A DNA stretch of 64,000 nucleotides from Pseudoalteromonas spongiae UST010723-006 (lineage in GTDB: Bacteria; Pseudomonadota; Gammaproteobacteria; Enterobacterales; Alteromonadaceae). How positions within the stretch are numbered: the stretch's first letter is position 1; every line of letters begins with the position of its first letter. A program made the position numbers and the translations under genes. Below the pieces are notes generated by a model. That model saw nothing but the letters and a program-made list of their open reading frames with translations, was not told the DNA's origin and made no database searches. This document shows, one piece after another, positions 46,248-55,193 of the stretch. The stretch covers positions 620,001 to 684,000 of the forward strand of contig NZ_CP011040.1 in assembly GCF_000238255.3 (NCBI RefSeq), in the 5' to 3' direction.

Positions 46248-46775
46248 ATGTATACTCTAGCGGTTGATAACACGTTAAAACTAGCGTTAGTTGATGCCAA
46301 GTTTGCAACGGCGTATTTTGATATCGTAACAAAGCAACGTGATTATTTAAGTCGTTGGTTGATTTGGCCAAGCCATGCCGACAGCATTGCGTTTTTCTCG
46401 AATTTTATTACTCACTCACTGATTGATTATGCTAATGGCAAGTCGCTGGTGTGTGCCATGATTTATCAAGGCGAATTAGTGGGAAATGTGAGTTTTAATT
46501 CCATTGATCATACGCTTAAAAAAGTTGAAATTGGTTACTGGCTTAGTTGTGATTTTCAGGGCAAGGGCATTGTTACGCGCGCCGTTACTAAATTGATTGA
46601 ACTGGCGTTTACGCAATACGAAATGGAAAAAGTTGAGATTGCAGTTGCCGTTAACAATACTGCAAGCCGAAATGTCTGTGAGCGTCTTGGGTTTTCGTTA
46701 GAAGGGGTAATTACACGTGCCGAGAATCTTAATGGCAACATAGTCGACCATGCTATTTATGGTTTACAACGCTAG
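46248..46775 (+). CDS. GNAT acetyltransferase, RimJ/RimL type
   Basis: A 175-residue cytoplasmic N-acetyltransferase. The RimL-like layout is visible: GELVGNVSFNSIDHTLKKVE (strands 2-4), IGYWLSCDFQGKGIVTRAV with the acetyl-CoA pyrophosphate loop QGKGIV, and VEIAVAVNNTASRNVCERLG before the C-terminal strands. Related enzymes acetylate ribosomal protein N-termini or small molecules. ATG 46248 is preceded by ACGAGGTG. It is a single-gene unit; its substrate is unknown. Confidence 0.88.
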   Translation: MYTLAVDNTLKLALVDAKFATAYFDIVTKQRDYLSRWLIWPSHADSIAFFSNFITHSLIDYANGKSLVCAMIYQGELVGNVSFNSIDHTLKKVEIGYWLSCDFQGKGIVTRAVTKLIELAFTQYEMEKVEIAVAVNNTASRNVCERLGFSLEGVITRAENLNGNIVDHAIYGLQR

Positions 46776-46851
46776 TTAATCTGAGCGTTCGGTCAGTGAT
46801 TATTAAAGGTTGGGATTGCGCTAATCTCGCGCACAATCCCGAATTGTGGGG

Positions 46852-47286
46852 TTAGCTTAATACCTTAATTTGTTCAAGTGACGACACCCGGATATGAGTT
46901 TGAAAATAGTATTTACCCGTTCTTTTTCCATTTGAAACAAAATCGATAATTTCGCGTTTTGCTTCACCCGTAACTTCAATCACTTTGCCTGTGAAAAACG
47001 CGTTAGGCGCTTTGCCATAATTTTTGGTAAATTCTGGTACCACTGAAGGCGATAATACAATGGCTACTGCACGTCGGTCGCGATAATCGTGTTCAGTGTT
47101 AAGGTAAACTTCACCATGGCGTGAACTTCCGGTAGCTTTAACTAAAAATTTAAATGTACCTTGTACACCATCAGGCGCATTGTCTTCGGCTTGCGCGATT
47201 AAGTTCATGGTGTCTGCAACGTCAATATTTGTTGTTGAGTTACATGCGGTTAAAAATAGACTAAGCGATAAAATTAGATACTTCAC
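46852..47286 (-). CDS. Small lipoprotein of unknown function
   Basis: A 144-residue lipoprotein with lipobox Leu12-Thr-Ala-Cys15. The mature part (GTFKFLVKATGSSRHGEVYL, FTGKVIEVTGEAKREIIDF) has the strand pattern of an OB-fold-like beta-barrel (similar to proteins with tRNA_anti-like nucleic-acid or oligosaccharide folds), but I recognise no named family. Start ATG 47286 follows AAGGAAAGT. It is the last gene before the TonB operon on the same strand, 147 bases beyond the operon's end, and probably separate from it. Confidence 0.72.
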   Translation of the reverse strand: MKYLILSLSLFLTACNSTTNIDVADTMNLIAQAEDNAPDGVQGTFKFLVKATGSSRHGEVYLNTEHDYRDRRAVAIVLSPSVVPEFTKNYGKAPNAFFTGKVIEVTGEAKREIIDFVSNGKRTGKYYFQTHIRVSSLEQIKVLS

Positions 47287-47432
47287 TAGTTACTTTCCTT
47301 GTATTTAATGTATAGAAAGTGCACGTAAAACTGATAAGAGAAAACATGCACGTGACCGATATTACATCAGATTCAAGTAATCAAAAAGCTTAATTAGAGC
47401 AAAAACTCAATCTTCATTGTAATTCTTATCTG

Positions 47433-48776
47433 TTATTGAACGCGTTTTAATCGCTCTAGTTGTTTAATATTGGCTAGTAAATCACGTCGTGTTGGGTTTT
47501 CACGGTACGCATTATTTAATAGTGTGATCGCACGCTCATATTGACCTTGGTCAATTGCGATTTGCGCGCTGAACAACCACGCTTGCTCTTTATAATTATC
47601 AAGGCTACTTGCCCGCACATAATAATTATTTGCCTGCGAGAGTTGTTTTTTATGTTGATAAAGTTGGCCAAGTTGAAGTAAGGCTTTGCCGTTACTGGCA
47701 TCGGTTTCAATTGCGCGAGTTAAGTATTGCTCGGCTGTTTTGGTCTTACCATTTCGCTCTGCTAACAGTGCTAGATAAGTTAACAGCATGCTTTGATGTT
47801 TAAAGTTAAGCTTAGTGCTGTGTTTTTCAAGCACTGACGCAAGTACTTGTGCTTGCGATACGTTATTTTGGTTTATCAAAACCGTTAATGCGTTAACGAT
47901 TTGTGTTAAATGAGCGGGGTCATCTTTGTTGATTATTTCTGTTAATAATTTGACAGCGGCGTCACTGCTACCGTGGTTTAAATGGAGTTGGGCAATAAGT
48001 AATAGATTGGTTGGGTTATTATTGCCAAGACGTCTTGCTACTTCAATACTTGCGAGGGCGTTCTTTTCTTTACCTTGCTGCAATTGAATTTGGCTAAGAT
48101 GCAACCAAAGATCAGCCTCGTTAGGTGTGTTTTCAATTAGTTGGTTAAGTAAAACCGTTGCTTCGTTTACATCGCCGGCTTGGGTTAACGCCCATAACAA
48201 TCCTTTTTTGTAATCAAGGCTATCTGGTTGTAAAAAAAGCGCTTGTCTAAACCCAGCAATGGCGGCGTAGGGTTGAGCTTGCTGCATATGCAAATAAGCT
48301 AATTGTGCAAACAAACTTGCATCTTGATCACCTAATGTTAATGCACTCGCGAGATATTTTGCTGCTTTTTGATTATCTTCCAACTTTAAATAAATTGCGG
48401 CAAGTGCGCGGTGGCTTGGCAGTAAATCGGGTCTTTTTGATAGTGCATGGCGAAAAGCACGCTCGGCGTGCGCTAGCTGTTTTACTTGTAGTGCTATTTG
48501 ACCAACCGCTTGCGCGAGCGCAGGGCTTAATGTGTTAATTTCTAAGTGCTTTACCGCTTGCCACGCGCCGTTATAGTCGGATTTGGCAAGTAGTGGCTTT
48601 ATTGTTGTTGCAATGGTTTGTTCGTTAGCCGTGAGCTTAGCAGCATCTTGTGATAATAAACCGTATTTAATTTCAAAATCCCAACTTGGTTTAGTTATCG
48701 CGATATCGACGTGTGCGCTGCTAGAAGCTGCACTAGTACAAATGAATAGCAGTGTTAAGAACAGAGTAATTTTCAT
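47433..48776 (-). CDS. TPR protein of the TonB2-type operon
   Basis: A 447-residue exported TPR protein: an 18-residue signal peptide, then about eight tetratricopeptide repeats (AERAFRHALSKRPDLLPSH, AIAGFRQALFLQPDSLDY, AEQYLTRAIETDASNGKAL, ERAITLLNNAYRENPTRRD). It is the last gene of the DUF3450-ExbB-ExbB-ExbD-TonB operon, overlapping the tonB gene by 4 bases, so translation is coupled. In Vibrio and Shewanella a similar TPR protein closes this operon and assists TonB2-type energy transduction. It is probably periplasmic. Confidence 0.82.
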   Translation of the reverse strand: MKITLFLTLLFICTSAASSSAHVDIAITKPSWDFEIKYGLLSQDAAKLTANEQTIATTIKPLLAKSDYNGAWQAVKHLEINTLSPALAQAVGQIALQVKQLAHAERAFRHALSKRPDLLPSHRALAAIYLKLEDNQKAAKYLASALTLGDQDASLFAQLAYLHMQQAQPYAAIAGFRQALFLQPDSLDYKKGLLWALTQAGDVNEATVLLNQLIENTPNEADLWLHLSQIQLQQGKEKNALASIEVARRLGNNNPTNLLLIAQLHLNHGSSDAAVKLLTEIINKDDPAHLTQIVNALTVLINQNNVSQAQVLASVLEKHSTKLNFKHQSMLLTYLALLAERNGKTKTAEQYLTRAIETDASNGKALLQLGQLYQHKKQLSQANNYYVRASSLDNYKEQAWLFSAQIAIDQGQYERAITLLNNAYRENPTRRDLLANIKQLERLKRVQ

Positions 48777-49411
48777 ATGGTTTCTACTTCAATAGGCCAG
48801 TTAAAGCGCGCTTTTACGTTCTCGCCATTTTTTTTAGGCGGGGTAAAGCGGGCAATTTTAACAATACGTTTTATTTCTTTTTTAAAGCTGGGAAATGGAT
48901 TCTCTTTAATATCAATTAGCGTCACTTTGCCTTGTTCGTTGATTAATATATCAAGCACAATGTCAAAACGCTTTACGCCGCTGCGTCGTATCTTTTTGGG
49001 TACGTTGAATTTGAGATTCGCAAGTGATCGTGGTAAGGAATCTAAGTCACTCAAACCAAATGCCTGCCAATCAACATCTAATGAGTCGCTCCAGTTGATG
49101 TCATCTACCTGAAAAGTGATATCAATTGGCTGTTGTGTATAGGTTACCTCTGGTTTTACTAAACTCATGGTGATTTGTGGGCCCTCACCACTTGCGCTAA
49201 TAGCAATTTGCGGAGTGTCTACGTGTGGCTGCGTCATTGGTGGCGGAGGAGGAGGGGGCGGCGGTAAACTCACGGTCTCAATATTGCGCACTGTTAGCGG
49301 TTTTTGCACACCTGTAGTCAAAAAACGCGAAAGCATCACAAGGGAAAGTGCTGATGCAAGAATTGCAAAAGCAATCAGTAAGGCAATTGAATGCGAAGTT
49401 ACTTTCTTCAT
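48773..49411 (-). CDS. TonB energy transducer (TonB2 type)
   Basis: A 212-residue inner-membrane protein. A single N-terminal transmembrane anchor (about residues 9-28) is followed by a short Pro-rich run (SLPPPPPPPPPMTQP) and a TonB C-terminal domain (LKFNVPKKIRRSGVKRFDIV and KIARFTPPKKNGENVKARF). The spanner is shorter than in E. coli TonB, as in TonB2-type systems of Vibrio. It overlaps exbD upstream by 4 bases (ATGA) and the TPR gene downstream by 4. It transmits proton-motive energy from ExbB/ExbD to outer-membrane receptors. Confidence 0.9.
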   Translation of the reverse strand: MKKVTSHSIALLIAFAILASALSLVMLSRFLTTGVQKPLTVRNIETVSLPPPPPPPPPMTQPHVDTPQIAISASGEGPQITMSLVKPEVTYTQQPIDITFQVDDINWSDSLDVDWQAFGLSDLDSLPRSLANLKFNVPKKIRRSGVKRFDIVLDILINEQGKVTLIDIKENPFPSFKKEIKRIVKIARFTPPKKNGENVKARFNWPIEVETI

Positions 49412-49809
49412 TGTGTGGCAATGCTCACATTGCTCGCGCCCGCGAGTTTACTTTCGTCAATTACTTGTACCAAAAGCTCGGTTGGTACCAGTTTATCAGC
49501 CTGAATAACCACCGCGCGTTGCTTGTCTTTTGTCAGTTGGCTAACAATCGAACGTACGCCGGCAACGCCAATATTGCTGCCATCGTAAACCACTTCTTTG
49601 GCGTTAGTAATGGCAATCATAATTAGATTGCGCTCTAGTTTTTGTTGTGATAATGCCTGAGGCTTATCAACCTCTACCCCCGTTTCTTTTACAAAAACCG
49701 TGGTAACAATAAAGAAAATAAGCAATATAAACACCACGTCGATTAATGGCGATAAATCGATGTGTTGCTGTTGCTCGTTTTGTAATCGTTGTTTTAGGTT
49801 AGCTTGCAT
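49408..49809 (-). CDS. exbD: ExbD-type biopolymer transport protein
   Basis: A 133-residue inner-membrane protein with one transmembrane helix, DLSPLIDVVFILLIFFIV, containing the essential proton-path Asp24, followed by a periplasmic alpha/beta domain ending in SNVSIATQ. Length is normal for ExbD. It overlaps the upstream short exbB by 11 bases. Part of the ExbB-ExbD motor of the TonB2-type operon. Confidence 0.93.
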   Translation of the reverse strand: MQANLKQRLQNEQQQHIDLSPLIDVVFILLIFFIVTTVFVKETGVEVDKPQALSQQKLERNLIMIAITNAKEVVYDGSNIGVAGVRSIVSQLTKDKQRAVVIQADKLVPTELLVQVIDESKLAGASNVSIATQ

Positions 49810-50179
49810 GGCGCTCTACTTCATTTAAGCTGCGATTAACTAGGCTGTAGAGGATCCAAGCAGGCACGGCCAATAACAAACCAAGTTGTGTTGTAAATAG
49901 GGCGTCTGATATGCCGGCGGTTAAACTGTTGCCCAAGGCCATTGTTTCGCCATAAGACATGGCAACAAAGGCATCTAATAATCCCATAATTGTGCCAAGC
50001 AAACCTAATAGCGGTAGCGCGCAAATACATAAATTGAGCGATTGTTGCCAAAAGCCAAGGCCACAGCAACACACCTGTTTGCGGGCAATAAAGGCATACA
50101 CCAAACGGTAATAAACAAACAGCGCGAGCGCTAAAATGGCGATTACAATAGGATGAGATAATTCGTTTAATGTGATCAT
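49799..50179 (-). CDS. exbB: Short ExbB-type motor protein
   Basis: A 126-residue MotA/TolQ/ExbB-family inner-membrane protein, much shorter than E. coli ExbB (244 aa) but typical of the second ExbB in TtpC-type operons. The signature LCICALPLLGLLGTIMGLLD, the conserved Glu region (NSLTAGISDALFTTQLGLLL) and the final helix AVPAWILYSLVNRSL are present. It follows the long ExbB with a 4-base overlap. It forms the proton channel with ExbD. Confidence 0.92.
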   Translation of the reverse strand: MITLNELSHPIVIAILALALFVYYRLVYAFIARKQVCCCGLGFWQQSLNLCICALPLLGLLGTIMGLLDAFVAMSYGETMALGNSLTAGISDALFTTQLGLLLAVPAWILYSLVNRSLNEVERHAS

Positions 50180-51456
50180 GCCGCGCCTTTGTGTAATTCT
50201 ATGTTTTGGTTAAAGTTAAATTGGCTAAGTGAAATGGCACACTGTTCAAGTTGATGATAGTAGCTTTTAACTTTTCGTGACAAAAATGCATGACAAAGTA
50301 ACGCCGGAATAGCCACAACAAGGCCGAGCTCGGTTGTTACGAGCGCCTCTGAGATGCCACCTGATACTGCAGCCGGGTCGCCTGCGCCAAACAAGGTCAT
50401 TAATTTAAAGGTTTCAATCATGCCGCTTACTGTTCCCAAAAGGCCAAGCAGTGGCGCAACTGCAGCTGTTACAGCAATTGCACCAAGTAAGTTATCGAGT
50501 TGCTTCTTTTGTTCGTTTAAGGCATTGAACAGTGAATCATCTCTTAATTGGCCAATTGGAGTGCGTTGACAAATTTCGACCAGTTCGGTTTGCCAGCTGC
50601 CCAGTTTCAATGTGCTGTGCTCACCATTAAGGTTAGATAAGCGCTCTGTTACTGCGGGCACGATTTTGTCGAGCCTTGCAAGCTGAACCAGTTTGTAAAT
50701 TGAAATAAGTAACGCGAAAAGTGCAAACAGTAATATCGGTGCGACCCAAACACCGCCTTTGCTGATGTGCGAAATAATGTTCTCTTGCTGTTTTAAGCTC
50801 ATGGTAGCGCGGCCGTTGCTTGGGTCGATTGGCAATAACGCACTGCCGGTGTCTTTTAGCTGCGTTAGTGCATCATGCGCATTTTCTAGTAATACAGCGA
50901 CTTCATTGTGCTGGCTAGATTTTTCAATTAAACCCGCAGCATTATCGCTTTTAAAATAAGTGAATGGGCCAATATCAATTAGCTCAGCTTGATGTGTATT
51001 TCCATCGCTAAATACAACCTCACTTTGATAAAACAGCCCCTGCCTTTGTTGTGTTTCGTCAAAGCTTTTTTTTGCAAGTGCTAATAACTCTGTTAAGTCG
51101 TCACTTTTTGGCGTGATTTCGCTTTCACTTAAATAACGAGTTAACAGGTGTGTTTGATATTGCGACTGTTGCTGCCATTGTTTTAAGCGATTTTCAACGT
51201 CTTCTATCGACAGTGCTGCTTCATCTTGTGCGCGTATTACGCCTTCAGTTTCTTTACGCAGTAACAGAACAGCGTTTTCAGCGTTAAGCAATTCGCGGCT
51301 GAGATTACTATTCTCACGTGCCAATTGTTTTTCGGTTTTGTTGAGTGCAGCTTGCGCACTGTTAATATCGTGTTGTAACGATTGAATTACGTCGCTTGCT
51401 TTAAGCGGGGCTACAACACAAAGCAACGCAGTGACTAACCATAAATATAGTTTCAT
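50176..51456 (-). CDS. Long ExbB/TtpC-like protein
   Basis: A 426-residue protein with an exported N-terminal coiled-coil part (about residues 20-220, QSLQHDINSAQAALNKTEKQ) followed by an ExbB core (WVAPILLFALFALLISIYK, APLLGLLGTVSGMIETFKLM, SEALVTTELGLVVAIPALL). This fused form is TtpC of Vibrio TonB2 systems, required there for TonB2-dependent uptake. The symbol ttpC is not used because function is only inferred. It overlaps DUF3450 upstream by 4 bases. Confidence 0.9.
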   Translation of the reverse strand: MKLYLWLVTALLCVVAPLKASDVIQSLQHDINSAQAALNKTEKQLARENSNLSRELLNAENAVLLLRKETEGVIRAQDEAALSIEDVENRLKQWQQQSQYQTHLLTRYLSESEITPKSDDLTELLALAKKSFDETQQRQGLFYQSEVVFSDGNTHQAELIDIGPFTYFKSDNAAGLIEKSSQHNEVAVLLENAHDALTQLKDTGSALLPIDPSNGRATMSLKQQENIISHISKGGVWVAPILLFALFALLISIYKLVQLARLDKIVPAVTERLSNLNGEHSTLKLGSWQTELVEICQRTPIGQLRDDSLFNALNEQKKQLDNLLGAIAVTAAVAPLLGLLGTVSGMIETFKLMTLFGAGDPAAVSGGISEALVTTELGLVVAIPALLCHAFLSRKVKSYYHQLEQCAISLSQFNFNQNIELHKGAA

Positions 51457-52241
51457 TGTGTTTGCTCCAAGGTTACCGGTAGAGCGATAAAATCGGCTTC
51501 TTGTCGTTGCTGTAACATGGCCTTTGCTTTTACAAAGTCGGCATAAGGCATTTCATTATTGAGTTGCCATTGCCACTGATTGTTTGCAACAAACCCAATG
51601 CCAGTCTGTGTACCATCTGGCGTACTCATATAGGCAAGCTTTTCACCGATGTAGATTTGTTCAAGTAACACGTGTTTACCTGTTGCTAGTGTGATTTTGG
51701 ACTTTTCAAAACTTATGCGCTGACTAAACGCTTGGCGTTTGCTTTGTAGTAGTAACAAAACTTCAAGGGTTTCACTGTCAGTCGATGCATCGGTAATTTG
51801 TAAAAGCGATTGCCGCCATGTGTTTGCTAAAGGAGGGGGCAGGCTTGTTATCTGGCTGTGAGCGTAACTAATTGATTGTTCGAGCCACAATGCAAGCTCG
51901 TGTTGCTCAGATTCAAGTTTAGATTGCGCGCGTAAAATCTGATTACGGCGCTCACTGACTTCATCATTGTGCTGCTTGCTTTGTGCGAGTTTTTCTTTTA
52001 ATCGCTGTTTTTCAATATTTAATAAACTTAATCGTTGCTCAAGCAAAGGTTTTTGGCTTTGCCAATCGGCTATCAGTTGATTACGTTGTTTATGTAAGTT
52101 AAGCCATTTATCGACCAGTAATTGATAGTCTTTTACGGTACTTGCGTGGCTTTCAAACAGACAGGCGGTAGCAATTAATAGCGCCAAGTTTATTTTTTTT
52201 GGAGTCTTCATAGTGACAAAAAAATTCGCCAGTAGTGACAT
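51453..52241 (-). CDS. DUF3450 family protein, first gene of TonB2-type operon
   Basis: A 262-residue exported protein with an N-terminal signal segment (KINLALLIATACLFESHA) and a long coiled coil (LEQRLSLLNIEKQRLKEKLA, RNQILRAQSKLESEQHELAL), then a globular part. DUF3450 proteins precede ExbB/TtpC in TonB2 operons of Vibrio and Shewanella but have no proven biochemical role. The start ATG 52241 lies 43 bases downstream of a perfect Fur-type palindrome. It heads a six-gene, end-overlapping operon. Confidence 0.85.
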   Translation of the reverse strand: MSLLANFFVTMKTPKKINLALLIATACLFESHASTVKDYQLLVDKWLNLHKQRNQLIADWQSQKPLLEQRLSLLNIEKQRLKEKLAQSKQHNDEVSERRNQILRAQSKLESEQHELALWLEQSISYAHSQITSLPPPLANTWRQSLLQITDASTDSETLEVLLLLQSKRQAFSQRISFEKSKITLATGKHVLLEQIYIGEKLAYMSTPDGTQTGIGFVANNQWQWQLNNEMPYADFVKAKAMLQQRQEADFIALPVTLEQTQ

Positions 52242-52283
52242 AGCGCCACACCAGCGTTAGTTATAAATTAAATATATTGCAAA

Positions 52284-52298
52284 TGATAACTGTTATCA
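52284..52298 (-). promoter_or_regulatory. Fur-type operator before the TonB2-type operon
   Basis: TGATAAC-T-GTTATCA is a perfect 7-1-7 palindrome at 52284-52298, matching the Fur consensus TGATAAT-n-ATTATCA except for one symmetric pair. It is 43 bases before the DUF3450 start, and about 145 bases from the divergent methyltransferase start, so it may control both. Iron control is inferred from the match, not shown. Confidence 0.85.
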
Positions 52299-52443
52299 TT
52301 ACTATCTACAACTAAAATAAACTCACTATTAAACTTAAATTCTTGAATCGTGCATTGTCTTTGCAACTAAATGAGCAATGCTGCGAAAACTACACACCTA
52401 ACAAGTGTTTCCTTAACTTGTTAAGAAAAAGGAGTTTCAACAG

Positions 52444-53073
52444 ATGATAGCGTTAAATAATCAATGGCAGCAGTTTGCGACTGATTTTGAAAATCGTAAC
52501 AATTATGTCGTGGGTAAATTGGAGATAGACCGTATTAAAACGCGTCTTTCAAAGTTTTATGGTACGGGTCATGTGCTAGAGCTCGGTTGTGGTAATGGCA
52601 CTTATACTAAAGTGATGGCTGACAATGCAGAGTCGGTTACTGCAACAGATGTAAGTAGGGAAATGTTAAATGTATGCCAAAAGCGCTTATGTGATTGCGA
52701 TAACGTAAAAACTCAGTTAGCAGATGGCTTTAATTTACCTTATCGCGATAACAGCTTTGATACTTTGTTTATGGCTAACCTATTACACGTTGTACCTGAA
52801 CAAAATAAGCTACTTAAAGAGTGTCATCGCGTATTAAAACCGTTTGGTCAGGTGATTGTAATGAGCGTTACCATGTATAAAATGTCACTGATTAATCGTG
52901 CAAAGTTATTGTATCGTTACCATAAAACCTATGGTAAAAAGCCGACGCACAGCACAGTACTCACCCCTGATTTGTGTCAAAGCTTGTTTAACGCTTCTGG
53001 TTTTGAACTTAAAAGCCAAGAGTTATTAGGTACTAATACTCATGCTTTGCTGTGTCAGGGCATTAAACGCTAA
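52444..53073 (+). CDS. Class I SAM-dependent methyltransferase
   Basis: A 209-residue cytoplasmic methyltransferase of the UbiE/Methyltransf_11 type. Motif I VLELGCGNGTYT, the acidic TATDVSREML (motif post-I), LADGFNLPYRDNSFDTLF and CHRVLKPFGQVIVMS are clear. AAGGAG lies 8 bases upstream of the ATG. It is divergent from the TonB2-type operon and shares the intergenic region with the Fur-type operator, which suggests a link with iron starvation. The acceptor is unknown. Confidence 0.85.
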   Translation: MIALNNQWQQFATDFENRNNYVVGKLEIDRIKTRLSKFYGTGHVLELGCGNGTYTKVMADNAESVTATDVSREMLNVCQKRLCDCDNVKTQLADGFNLPYRDNSFDTLFMANLLHVVPEQNKLLKECHRVLKPFGQVIVMSVTMYKMSLINRAKLLYRYHKTYGKKPTHSTVLTPDLCQSLFNASGFELKSQELLGTNTHALLCQGIKR

Positions 53074-53077
53074 TTCA

Positions 53078-53105
53078 AAGGGCGGTTTTATAGTAAATCG
53101 CCCTT
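53078..53105. terminator. Terminator between methyltransferase and flavoprotein reductase
   Basis: Stem AAGGGCG/CGCCCTT extended by A-U pairs, with AGTTTT following on the plus strand. It lies between the convergent stops at 53073 and 53151. Confidence 0.78.
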
Positions 53106-53150
53106 AGTTTTAAATGTAGTTAACGATAATAAATTGTCTTTATCAACTAG

Positions 53151-55082
53151 CTAGTAAAGATCCACTCTAATGCGTTTAGCTTCTATAAGTGATTGGTAGA
53201 CGTGCTCTTCTAAAATTGATTTAAGACAGCTGATAACTGATTCGCCAAACCCTTTTTGTTTTCCGCATAAATAAATCATTGCGTTATCGTCACGCATCCA
53301 CTTTTTAATACTGCTAGCATGTTGCTCTAGCTGTTCAGTAATATAACCACCACCGTCGCGTGACCAGGCTGGGGTAAAGTGAGTCAGTGATTTATCGCTA
53401 AGCATGGCATTAATTTCATCTTTAAAATAAAAATCCGTACTCTTTGATTGCTCACCGAAGAATAGCCAAGCGGGTACACGCTGCTCATTGACTGACATAC
53501 CTTTTAGTAAGCTGATTAGTGGCGCAATACCCGTGCCAGCACCGATTAAAATGGTGGGGCAGTGGCGTTTAGGTAGATGGAAATTTGCATGATGCCTAAT
53601 ACGAGCGCTTATCAGTTCATTTTCACTCAGATCACACAGGTAATTTGAGGCAAGTCCCGGTTTACCTAAGTCATCGAAGTGCCTACGCACAAAAATCTCT
53701 AATTGAGATTCGTGTGGTGCGCTTGCAATTGAATAAACCCGAGGTGGTAACGGCGTTAACACATCGACAAGTTGTTGAGCTGATGTAGCGCTTTCACCAA
53801 GCCAATTCGATTGCCTTACTGCTTCAAATAGTGGCATTTCAGTATTTTGAAAAATGACCTGTTGCTGACAATCAAAGCCTTTTTCACGTAGCATTTGTTG
53901 ACACTTAATCGCGTCGTATTTGGGTATTACTTCCAAAAGATCGCCAGCTTGATAAGTGAGACACTCGTTTTTAAAGGTTATTCTATGTGCAGCGCGCTTA
54001 GGCTTTTGTGAGTTCACTAAAATGTTACTGTGGGTACTAAGAAGGTGATAGTTATCAGTCAATGAAACGGTCGATTGCTCCTTGCCAATAAAGTGGCTAA
54101 TTTGTTGCCACCAATTGCTAATGGCATCTTTATCACCGCGGTCCACTTCAATAACATCGGTAATTTGCTGTGCACCTTTTGATGATAATAAGTGTGCAAG
54201 CTGATGGCCAAACGCACAAAAATGCTGATAGGTACGATCGCCAAGCGCCAAAATTGAGAAATTCACCTTGCTAGTTAGCGTTTGCGTTTGCTTCATTTTA
54301 TTAAGAAATGTCACCGCGGTTTCTGGCGGTGCACCTTCGCCATAGGTGCTAGCGATTAAAAGCACTTGGCGATACTGGCCTAAACAATCAGGTGTGAGAG
54401 AAGACAAACAACGCAGATCAAAGGTATTCGGTAGCTGTTTATGAAAGCGCTCTGCAATCGACATCGCAGTGCCTGATTGACTGGCGAATGCAAGCAAGGT
54501 ACTCGCGGTTTGACTACGGGCATTCAGTAAACTGTAACAGCAGGCATAAAACACAAAACAGATACTCAATATACCTATTGATGTATACAGTGATAAGCCG
54601 TTGTTTACGTCTAGGTTAAACAAGGTAAAGCAGCCACTAAATAGGACACATGCAACAAAACAAAGGGCAAATAGCGATAGTTTTTGCTGCCGTTTTTGCT
54701 TCCAAAGAACCAATGAAATTACCACAATTACAGCACAAAACAATAAGCCGATTTGTTCTAATAGGTGGGCGATGGCGAGTTGTCTGCTAGACAGATAATT
54801 GATTATCTCAAACTCTTGGTTAAGCACAATTAAGCGAGTTTCATCGAAAAACTCAAGTTGTTTAATGGTAAAACTATCGAATACTTTTTCGCCATTACTG
54901 TGTTGCGTAACCCCCTCAATTGAAAAGCGTGTTTGCGTATGGCTTGAATTTAACGAGAACATCCACGCCCATAAAACAAAGCCCAATAGAAAAAGCAATT
55001 TTATAAATAAATTCAATAAATACGATAAGTTAGTGTGCTGAGAATTAATAAGGTTTTTGCCATATTTGACTAGCTGAAACAT
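53151..55082 (-). CDS. Membrane-anchored flavodoxin/NADPH-reductase (diflavin) protein
   Basis: A 643-residue protein. Four membrane segments (about 24-44, 102-126, 135-154, 168-186) are followed by a flavodoxin domain (about 196-332: FASQSGTAMSI, ASTYGEGAPPETA, LALGDRTYQHFCAFG) and an FNR-like reductase (about 345-643: RVYSIASAP for FAD, LIGAGTGIAPLI for NADPH, C-terminal RVDLY). The soluble half is like sulfite-reductase flavoprotein CysJ. Related proteins often carry a PepSY_TM core; here a separate PepSY gene lies divergently at 55194, as if the two were split. ATG 55082 is preferred because the Fur-type box overlaps the alternative ATG 55118. Proposed role: passing NADPH electrons to envelope partners. 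Confidence 0.87.
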   Translation of the reverse strand: MFQLVKYGKNLINSQHTNLSYLLNLFIKLLFLLGFVLWAWMFSLNSSHTQTRFSIEGVTQHSNGEKVFDSFTIKQLEFFDETRLIVLNQEFEIINYLSSRQLAIAHLLEQIGLLFCAVIVVISLVLWKQKRQQKLSLFALCFVACVLFSGCFTLFNLDVNNGLSLYTSIGILSICFVFYACCYSLLNARSQTASTLLAFASQSGTAMSIAERFHKQLPNTFDLRCLSSLTPDCLGQYRQVLLIASTYGEGAPPETAVTFLNKMKQTQTLTSKVNFSILALGDRTYQHFCAFGHQLAHLLSSKGAQQITDVIEVDRGDKDAISNWWQQISHFIGKEQSTVSLTDNYHLLSTHSNILVNSQKPKRAAHRITFKNECLTYQAGDLLEVIPKYDAIKCQQMLREKGFDCQQQVIFQNTEMPLFEAVRQSNWLGESATSAQQLVDVLTPLPPRVYSIASAPHESQLEIFVRRHFDDLGKPGLASNYLCDLSENELISARIRHHANFHLPKRHCPTILIGAGTGIAPLISLLKGMSVNEQRVPAWLFFGEQSKSTDFYFKDEINAMLSDKSLTHFTPAWSRDGGGYITEQLEQHASSIKKWMRDDNAMIYLCGKQKGFGESVISCLKSILEEHVYQSLIEAKRIRVDLY

Positions 55083-55102
55083 GTTTAATTTATAAATCGA
55101 AA

Positions 55103-55117
55103 TGAAAATAATTATCA
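55103..55117. promoter_or_regulatory. Fur-type operator between diflavin reductase and PepSY operon
   Basis: On the minus strand the site reads TGATAAT-T-ATTTTCA, differing from the Fur consensus TGATAAT-n-ATTATCA at one position. It lies 20 bases before the reductase start at 55082 and 77 bases before the PepSY gene start at 55194, so one box could repress both divergent units. This would place the whole 53.1-63.7 kb block under iron control. Confidence 0.83.
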
Positions 55118-55193
55118 TATGCTATTGCAAAGTGTCAGCGAACGCTAGTAGAATTTGCCCGACAAATAAGTAGACCGAAGATTTTTTAGTGGT

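Noticed and set aside
48777..49626. Plus-strand frames opposite tonB and exbD
   Set aside because: Glycine runs are the reverse of the Pro-rich TonB spanner; no start signals.
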